From NCBI GenBank assembly GCA_007127495.1, contig SKZG01000306.1, forward strand, positions 1 to 10,573: DNA of 10,573 nucleotides, written 5' to 3'. This DNA comes from Planctomycetales bacterium. GTDB lineage: Bacteria; Planctomycetota; Planctomycetia; Pirellulales; Thermoguttaceae. The notes beneath the pieces were generated by a model, which worked only from the letters and a program-made list of their open reading frames with translations, did not search any database and was not told where the DNA came from. Each line of letters begins with the position of its first letter. Position 1 is the first letter of the stretch. The position numbers and the translations under genes were made by a program. Shown here one piece after another: positions 7,179 through 10,573 of the stretch.

Positions 7179-7315
7179 CAAAACACCTGCTTTCCAGGCC
7201 GTACTGGATGGGAACCTACCGGACGCGACCTGCCTCGTCCAGGTGGCAAGAGATGGGACCTTAAGGATCGGCAAAGATTGGCGTGCCGGTCTCGTGTCGA
7301 CCGATATCATGCATG
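7179..7315 (-). other. Gap between the UbiD and OCD-family genes
   Basis: 137 bp without a convincing gene. It contains the 8-bp palindrome CCTTAAGG (7259-7266), a weak CGGTC/GACCG stem near 7287-7303, and the Shine-Dalgarno site of the OCD-family gene. No U-tract terminator and no good promoter were seen, so cotranscription from the UbiD promoter is likely. Confidence 0.5.
7184..7188 (-). promoter_or_regulatory. Ribosome binding site deciding the start of the OCD-family gene
   Basis: On the minus strand AGGTG is followed by TTTTG and then ATG at 7178, a 5-base spacing. It is one of only two convincing Shine-Dalgarno sites in the window, and it favours this start over the ATG at 7322. Confidence 0.6.
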
Positions 7316-9163
7316 TTACCATAGTCCGTGGAAGGGGCCGCCGCGCGCCGCCAACTCATTGACGCGGCGCGTCACGGCAGGGTCTTCAATCAGCGGCGGC
7401 GCATGGTGCGGCTTGGAGCGGGCGTCGATCACCAGCGAACCAAGGCACCCCCAGTGCTTCTGATGCTCGAACGACTCGATGCCGTAAATATCGGCCGCCG
7501 GGTTGCTGCGCGTGAACGTGGTCCAAAGAAAGTTCTCCAGGTTGCTCGCGGCGAAGGCGCTATCGTCCACCACCACAATCAGGGGGAAGCCATTGATCGC
7601 GTCGCCGCGTTTGTACGATTGGCAGAAATGCCCGACGGCCGCATCCGCCCCGGTCGAATCAGGCCGGTATTTCGGCCCGGAAACCACCAGGATCCCCGGC
7701 AGGAACACGCGAGGGTCCGTAAAACCTCGTTCTTCGGGCACGTGTACGCGGCTGTCGATTGCTACGGCCAAGTTGCGCACCTGCGGACCGGTGGCGGCGA
7801 CGACCAGCTTCGAGCCCTGGTTCAGCCCTGTCCCGCTGTAGTCGAGCGTATCGATGGTGGTGCAGGTTTGAAAGTGCAAATCGCGGCGCCAGTCGCTCCG
7901 CTCCAGTACGTGTCGGAGGAACTCGGGGATATTCGCGACGCCCAGGTCGGGAGCGTCCTCTGCGGCCGCGATGAAGAGGTATTTCGCCAACGACAACTGC
8001 CCTTGTCCCAAGATGGCGTTGGCTTGGGTCAACAATTCGCGCGGCCGGCACCGTTTTTCATAGGGTACGTACCGTTCGCTGCCAAGGGCCAGCAAGAGTG
8101 GATGCACGCCCGCCGCATCGACGGCATGCACGGCCCGCACGCCCGGCACCTTCTTGTCCAACACCGGCCCGACCAACTCGTGGATGAGTTCACCGAACAT
8201 GGTGTCTTCCTGGGGGGGCCGGCCCACCACGGTGAAAGGCCATACGGCATCGTCCCGATGGGCCACCCGCTGAACCTTCAGCACCGGAAAGTCGTGGGCC
8301 AGGCTGTAATAACCTAAGTGATCGCCGAATGGCCCCTCCGGTTTCACCGTATCGGGATCGAGGTAGCCGCTAATGCAGAAATCGGCTTCAGCGTGGATGG
8401 GTAGTTGGCCTTTGCGGCAAATCATGGGTACGCGGCGGCCGCCCAGCACTCCGGCGAAGGTCAGTTCGCTCATGCCCTCGGGCAAGGGCATGACGGCGGC
8501 AACACTCATAGCCGGCGGCCCGCCCACGAACACGTGGACCGGCAGTCGCTCGCCGCGACGGATGGCCTTGGCGTGATGCACCCCGATGCCGCGGTGAAGC
8601 TGATAGTGCATTCCGGCCTCGCGGTTGGGCTCGTACTGCCCGCCGCAAAGCTGGACTCGATACATGCCCAGGTTGGAATGGTCGAGGCCGGGCTGGTCGG
8701 GGTCTTCGGTATACACCTGGGGCAGCGTGACATACGAACCGCCGTCATCCGGCCACGATCGCAGTTGCGGCAACTGGTCGAGCGTGGTCTCGTTGGCCAG
8801 CACGGCCCCACGGCGCACACGTCGGGGTCGGGCATTCCAGGCGGGCCAAGGCGTTTTCAGGTACAGTCGCGGGTGGCGCAGCAGGTCGGCCGGATCGGCT
8901 TGGAGGCTGACAAGCTGCCGGAGCCCCTCCAGAGTATCGCGGAACATGTACCGCACGCGATCCATGGTGCCGAACAGATTGCACACCATGGGAAAGGCGC
9001 AGCCGCGTACGTTTTCCATCAAGACAGCGGGCCCGCCGGCACGGAAAAGGCGCCGCTGGATGGCGGCGGCTTCCAGGTGGGCGTCGATGGGCGCCTCAAC
9101 GGAAACCAATTGCCCCGTGGAGCGAAGGTCAGTCAAGCAGTGGCGAAGCGTGCGGTATCCCAT
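7316..9163 (-). CDS. UbiD-family (prenylated-FMN type) decarboxylase, long form
   Basis: Predicted cytoplasmic reversible decarboxylase of the UbiD family, which uses prenylated FMN and a divalent metal made available by a UbiX-type partner (not in this window). The 615 residues are longer than the roughly 480-500 of UbiD/Fdc. Signature features: 'SNLGMYRVQ' (N164, R169), H190, E233 in 'MSELTFAG', and P275-E276-G-P-F-G-D281-H282-x-G-Y-Y. These correspond to the metal/prFMN-binding and catalytic positions as I know them for the family, so it is probably active. The extra length seems to be a second copy of the C-terminal domain (about 390-460 and 524-586). ATG 9163 is used because an in-frame TGA lies 15 bases upstream. 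No Shine-Dalgarno is at normal distance; GGGGGGAGGA ends about 19 bases away. The substrate is unknown; a quinone-pathway or aromatic-acid role is possible. Confidence 0.87.
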   Translation of the reverse strand: MGYRTLRHCLTDLRSTGQLVSVEAPIDAHLEAAAIQRRLFRAGGPAVLMENVRGCAFPMVCNLFGTMDRVRYMFRDTLEGLRQLVSLQADPADLLRHPRLYLKTPWPAWNARPRRVRRGAVLANETTLDQLPQLRSWPDDGGSYVTLPQVYTEDPDQPGLDHSNLGMYRVQLCGGQYEPNREAGMHYQLHRGIGVHHAKAIRRGERLPVHVFVGGPPAMSVAAVMPLPEGMSELTFAGVLGGRRVPMICRKGQLPIHAEADFCISGYLDPDTVKPEGPFGDHLGYYSLAHDFPVLKVQRVAHRDDAVWPFTVVGRPPQEDTMFGELIHELVGPVLDKKVPGVRAVHAVDAAGVHPLLLALGSERYVPYEKRCRPRELLTQANAILGQGQLSLAKYLFIAAAEDAPDLGVANIPEFLRHVLERSDWRRDLHFQTCTTIDTLDYSGTGLNQGSKLVVAATGPQVRNLAVAIDSRVHVPEERGFTDPRVFLPGILVVSGPKYRPDSTGADAAVGHFCQSYKRGDAINGFPLIVVVDDSAFAASNLENFLWTTFTRSNPAADIYGIESFEHQKHWGCLGSLVIDARSKPHHAPPLIEDPAVTRRVNELAARGGPFHGLW

Positions 9164-9207
9164 GATCGCGCCCGATCAGGCGTCCTCCCCCCCTTGTAGC
9201 CGTTCAC

Positions 9208-9221
9208 GGGGAACCGTCCCC
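9208..9221. repeat. Short palindrome GGGGA-ACCG-TCCCC
   Basis: A 5-bp perfect stem with a 4-base loop, inside the presumed leader of the UbiD gene (45-58 bases before its ATG). GGGGAC...TCCCC palindromes of this kind recall the REP-like elements used by IS200-type REP-associated transposases. No transposase is in the window. There is no U-tract, so it is not an intrinsic terminator. Confidence 0.4.
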
Positions 9222-9276
9222 TTCGGCCGGGCTTCGTTGGTCTTCATGCGAAGTGCCAAGCGGTGACAACGGTTCC

Positions 9277-9305
9277 ATCGTATCAGGCACCTGCGGCCGG
9301 GGCAA
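9277..9305 (-). promoter_or_regulatory. Candidate extended -10 promoter for the UbiD/OCD unit
   Basis: On the minus strand TTGCCC (9305-9300) is followed by a 17-base spacer and TACGAT (9282-9277), with TGA directly before the -10 as in extended -10 promoters. The match to the sigma-70 consensus is partial (3/6 and 4/6). Transcription would begin near 9270, giving a leader of about 107 bases that includes the 9208-9221 palindrome. Confidence 0.3.
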
Positions 9306-9325
9306 GCTGTGTTCCGATACCCGAG

Positions 9326-9341
9326 AGGGGTAGCGACCCCT
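9326..9341. repeat. Palindrome AGGGGT-AGCG-ACCCCT
   Basis: A 6-bp perfect stem with a 4-base loop, lying between the two outward promoter candidates. There is no T-run on either side, so it is not an intrinsic terminator. It could be an operator or a dispersed REP-like element. Confidence 0.4.
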
Positions 9342-9415
9342 GTGCGTGGGCAACAAATGCGCCATTCCGAGGGGGACCATTTTCGGACGTCTTTCTCTGA
9401 CAAGGGGGTGGAGGC

Positions 9416-9444
9416 TTGCGGACCGTGCGATTGTCTGGTATCAA
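9416..9444 (+). promoter_or_regulatory. Candidate extended -10 promoter for the response regulator
   Basis: TTGCGG (9416-9421), 17-base spacer, TATCAA (9439-9444), with TGG immediately before the -10. The hexamers match sigma-70 only partly (3/6 and 4/6). A start near 9451 would give a leader of about 170 bases, beginning about ten bases before the 12-bp inverted repeat. Confidence 0.32.
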
Positions 9445-9460
9445 TAAAGGTTTACGGCTT

Positions 9461-9547
9461 TTCCGTTTCTAGGTGCCTGACCGCTTTGCCCGGGGGCACG
9501 ACGGCGCGTGGCCGCGATATTCGAACGGCTTGCAACTAGAAACGGAA
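9461..9547. repeat. 12-bp perfect inverted repeat enclosing 63 bp
   Basis: TTCCGTTTCTAG (9461-9472) is exactly complementary to CTAGAAACGGAA (9536-9547). The enclosed 63 bases can form smaller stems, for example GTGCC (9473-9477) with GGCAC (9495-9499). It may be the closing helix of a structured leader RNA for the response regulator, or the ends of a very small MITE-like insertion. The sequence alone does not decide between these. Confidence 0.7.
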
Positions 9548-9557
9548 GATCCGCGTT

Positions 9558-9591
9558 TCCACGTTTGGGACAAGGTGTCGGACTACGTGGA
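9558..9591 (+). other. Second hairpin in the response-regulator leader
   Basis: TCCACGT (9558-9564) pairs perfectly with ACGTGGA (9585-9591) around a 20-base loop. It follows the 12-bp inverted repeat by ten bases and ends about 20 bases before the Shine-Dalgarno site. It has no T-run and so is not an intrinsic terminator. Confidence 0.4.
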
Positions 9592-9611
9592 CCCATCGCT
9601 TTCCGCTCCTT

Positions 9612-9617
9612 GAGGTG
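9612..9617 (+). promoter_or_regulatory. Ribosome binding site of the response regulator
   Basis: GAGGTG at 9612-9617 lies 4 bases before ATG 9622. It fixes that start over the GTG at 9508, which would add 38 residues and run through the inverted repeat. Confidence 0.65.
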
Positions 9618-9621
9618 CGAT

Positions 9622-10041
9622 ATGGCAATGCAACGAGCCCAGAACACAGAATCCGATCCGCAGGCAGCGGACGCCAAAGAATCGAAGCGAATCCTTCTGG
9701 TCGACGACGACCGCGAGATCATCGAATCGCTGCGCATCGCATTGGAGGCGAAAGGCTATGAGGTCCTCATCGCCCGCGACGGCAACCAGGGCCTTGCCCT
9801 GGCCGAGCGGGAGAATCCCGACCTGATGATCCTCGACATGATGATGCCTCGCCGTAGCGGTTTCCTCGTGCTGGAGAGGCTACGGCATAGCCGGCCCGTC
9901 CCACTAAGGATTATCATGATTACGGCGAACGAGGGCAGCCGGCACAAGGCTTACGCCGAACTCCTGGGTGTGGACGACTACATTCGCAAGCCATTTCCCA
10001 TGGACCGGCTTATTGCCAGTGTCGACCGCTTGCTGAATTGA
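9622..10041 (+). CDS. Stand-alone receiver-domain response regulator
   Basis: CheY-like receiver of 139 residues with no output domain. It would be phosphorylated on Asp by a histidine kinase or phosphorelay partner and act through protein contacts in the cytoplasm; no histidine kinase is in the window. Residues 1-21 are a polar leader. The receiver spans about 22-139 with acidic pocket D28/D29 in 'LLVDDD', phospho-acceptor D72 in 'MILDMMMP', T101 in 'MITA', and K123-P124 in 'IRKPF'. The complete set of switch residues argues for a functional receiver. The start rests on the Shine-Dalgarno at 9612. The gene follows a leader with two inverted repeats, and its stop is only 4 bp from the stop of the convergent YdjY gene, so there is no room for a separate terminator. 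Partner and output are unknown. Confidence 0.9.
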   Translation: MAMQRAQNTESDPQAADAKESKRILLVDDDREIIESLRIALEAKGYEVLIARDGNQGLALAERENPDLMILDMMMPRRSGFLVLERLRHSRPVPLRIIMITANEGSRHKAYAELLGVDDYIRKPFPMDRLIASVDRLLN

Positions 10042-10045
10042 GCGG

Positions 10046-10573
10046 TTACTCGGCCGTTTCGTCGGCCGGTTCCTCTGCCACATCCTCCGCCGGTTCCTCT
10101 GCCGCTTCCTCCGTCACATCCTCCGCCGGTTCCTCTGCCGCTTCCTCCGTCACATCCTCCGCCGGTTCGTCGACCGGTTCCTGCGCCGCTTCCTCCGTCT
10201 CCGGCTGGAGTTTTGGATGGAGGACAACTGTCACCGGAGTTTCGAGCGGCGGAATGCGCTCTGTGTACGCGGTGTAGCTCAGCAGGTGGTTCGCCTGACT
10301 GCTTTCGACGGGCACGTCGAGCGTGGCCGTGGCGAAGTTCGCCACGCAAATCAAATCGCCAGCTTCGGCCTGGTAAACTTTCTCACCGCTCGGATCGACC
10401 CAGAACCCCGACCCGGCGAAAACCCACGGCTCGGTCATCGCCTCGTTCGTTTCGGTGTTCCGGATCCAGTCCTGTGCGCGGGCGGTCTGGACCTGTCCGT
10501 CGTCGTCTTTCCAGTAGACGGTCACTTCAATTTCCGTGCCGCTGGCAGGGACATATTCGGGATGGAATTGCAC
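10046..10573 (-). CDS. YdjY-domain protein with acidic repeat tail (N-terminus outside window)
   Basis: C-terminal part of a planctomycete-type YdjY-domain protein; the gene runs off the right edge, and the first codon seen (GTG) is probably internal. About 120 residues match my memory of the family wording: 'VTVYWKDDDGQVQTARAQDW', 'EPWVFAGSGFW', 'GDLICVANF', 'ESSQA' and 'ERIPPLETPV'. The function of YdjY domains is not established; family members are usually exported or envelope proteins. After 'LHPKLQPE' a tail of about 50 residues contains almost only E, D, A, P, V and T, including two identical 12-residue units (EPAEDVTEEAAE type) and a diverged third. The strongly negative tail could bind cations or basic surfaces; that is inference. 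It is convergent with the response regulator, stops 4 bp apart. Confidence 0.8.
   Translation of the reverse strand: MQFHPEYVPASGTEIEVTVYWKDDDGQVQTARAQDWIRNTETNEAMTEPWVFAGSGFWVDPSGEKVYQAEAGDLICVANFATATLDVPVESSQANHLLSYTAYTERIPPLETPVTVVLHPKLQPETEEAAQEPVDEPAEDVTEEAAEEPAEDVTEEAAEEPAEDVAEEPADETAE
10065..10199 (-). repeat. 36-bp in-frame tandem repeats encoding the acidic tail
   Basis: Two 36-bp units, 10089-10124 and 10125-10160, are identical base for base. A 24-bp shortened unit (10065-10088, lacking 12 bp) and a diverged 39-bp unit (10161-10199) flank them. All lengths are multiples of three, so the reading frame is kept. The perfect identity points to recent expansion. Confidence 0.85.

Larger units (their letters stand above)
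9164..9621. other. Divergent intergenic region, 458 bp, no convincing gene
   Basis: It separates the UbiD gene (leftwards) from the response regulator (rightwards). Short open frames occur on both strands (9176-9403 minus, 9309-9539 plus), but they show no recognisable domain. The region holds two palindromes (9208-9221, 9326-9341), outward promoter candidates (9277-9305 minus, 9416-9444 plus), a 12-bp inverted repeat spanning 9461-9547, a second hairpin at 9558-9591, and a Shine-Dalgarno site at 9612. It is noticeably less coding-like than the rest of the window. Confidence 0.7.

Noticed and set aside
7259..7266. CCTTAAGG palindrome between the UbiD and OCD-family genes as an operator
   Set aside because: Eight bases of symmetry with no flanking dyad and no promoter nearby are too little to support a regulatory site.
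7179..7322. 48-residue N-terminal extension of the OCD-family protein from ATG 7322, overlapping the UbiD stop
   Set aside because: The overlap is attractive for coupled translation, but the segment resembles no family sequence, and AGGTG stands at correct spacing before ATG 7178.
6228..8317. Long plus-strand frames (6228-7463 and 7328-8317) across the OCD-family and UbiD genes
   Set aside because: They are His/Arg-rich shadows of two well-supported minus-strand enzymes, and the first one crosses the gene boundary and gap.
9187..9193. C7 run (G7 on the minus strand) about 25 bases upstream of the UbiD start as a phase-variation tract
   Set aside because: The tract is short, and it has no clear position between promoter elements or in a coding frame.
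9176..9539. Small open frames 9176-9403 (minus) and 9309-9539 (plus)
   Set aside because: No Shine-Dalgarno, no recognisable domain, non-coding composition, and they run through palindromes.
9532..9539. GCAACTAG shared between the heptamer array and the right arm of the 12-bp inverted repeat
   Set aside because: Only eight bases match and the flanks differ, so it is likely chance.

Overview
The window is high-GC, densely packed bacterial DNA and most resembles a planctomycete, probably of the Pirellulales/Pirellula group. This is judged from protein style, not from a database search. The pointers are a Ser/Thr kinase with the 'ATGDFAVVYRARD' type of glycine loop, a YdjY-domain protein with planctomycete-type wording, a CxxC zinc-ribbon/Pro-rich/single-TM protein, few Shine-Dalgarno sites, and a TTG start.

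Layout. (1) Positions 2-6165, all + strand: the 3' part of a TadB-like and a complete TadC-like inner-membrane platform protein (T2SSF domains), a zinc-ribbon membrane protein, a 121-bp gap filled by a 16-copy heptamer array, then a 1123-residue fusion. The fusion consists of a kinase, one TM segment, four DUF5666-like beta repeats, a caspase-like (C14) domain without its catalytic Cys, and a helical tail. (2) Positions 6174-9163, - strand: a UbiD-family decarboxylase followed by an ornithine-cyclodeaminase/mu-crystallin family enzyme, probably one transcription unit. (3) Positions 9164-9621: a 458-bp divergent intergenic region with palindromes, two weak promoter candidates facing outwards and a 12-bp perfect inverted repeat. 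(4) Positions 9622-10041, + strand: a stand-alone receiver-domain response regulator. (5) Positions 10046-10573, - strand: the C-terminal part of a YdjY-domain protein with an acidic repeat tail encoded by perfect 36-bp tandem repeats.

How they may work together. The tad genes would build a Flp/Tad pilus or related surface machine. The zinc-ribbon protein and the kinase share a plan of cytoplasmic N-terminus, one membrane pass and large extracytoplasmic C-terminus, so the cluster may couple envelope sensing to cytoplasmic phosphorylation. That link is inferred from gene order only. The UbiD/OCD-like pair looks like a separate small metabolic unit: a prFMN-type (de)carboxylase plus an NAD(P)-dependent imine/amino-acid enzyme of unknown substrate. 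The least conventional objects are the kinase/DUF5666-like/pseudocaspase fusion, the heptamer array abutting its TTG start, the possible internal duplication in the UbiD protein, and the structured leader before the response regulator.
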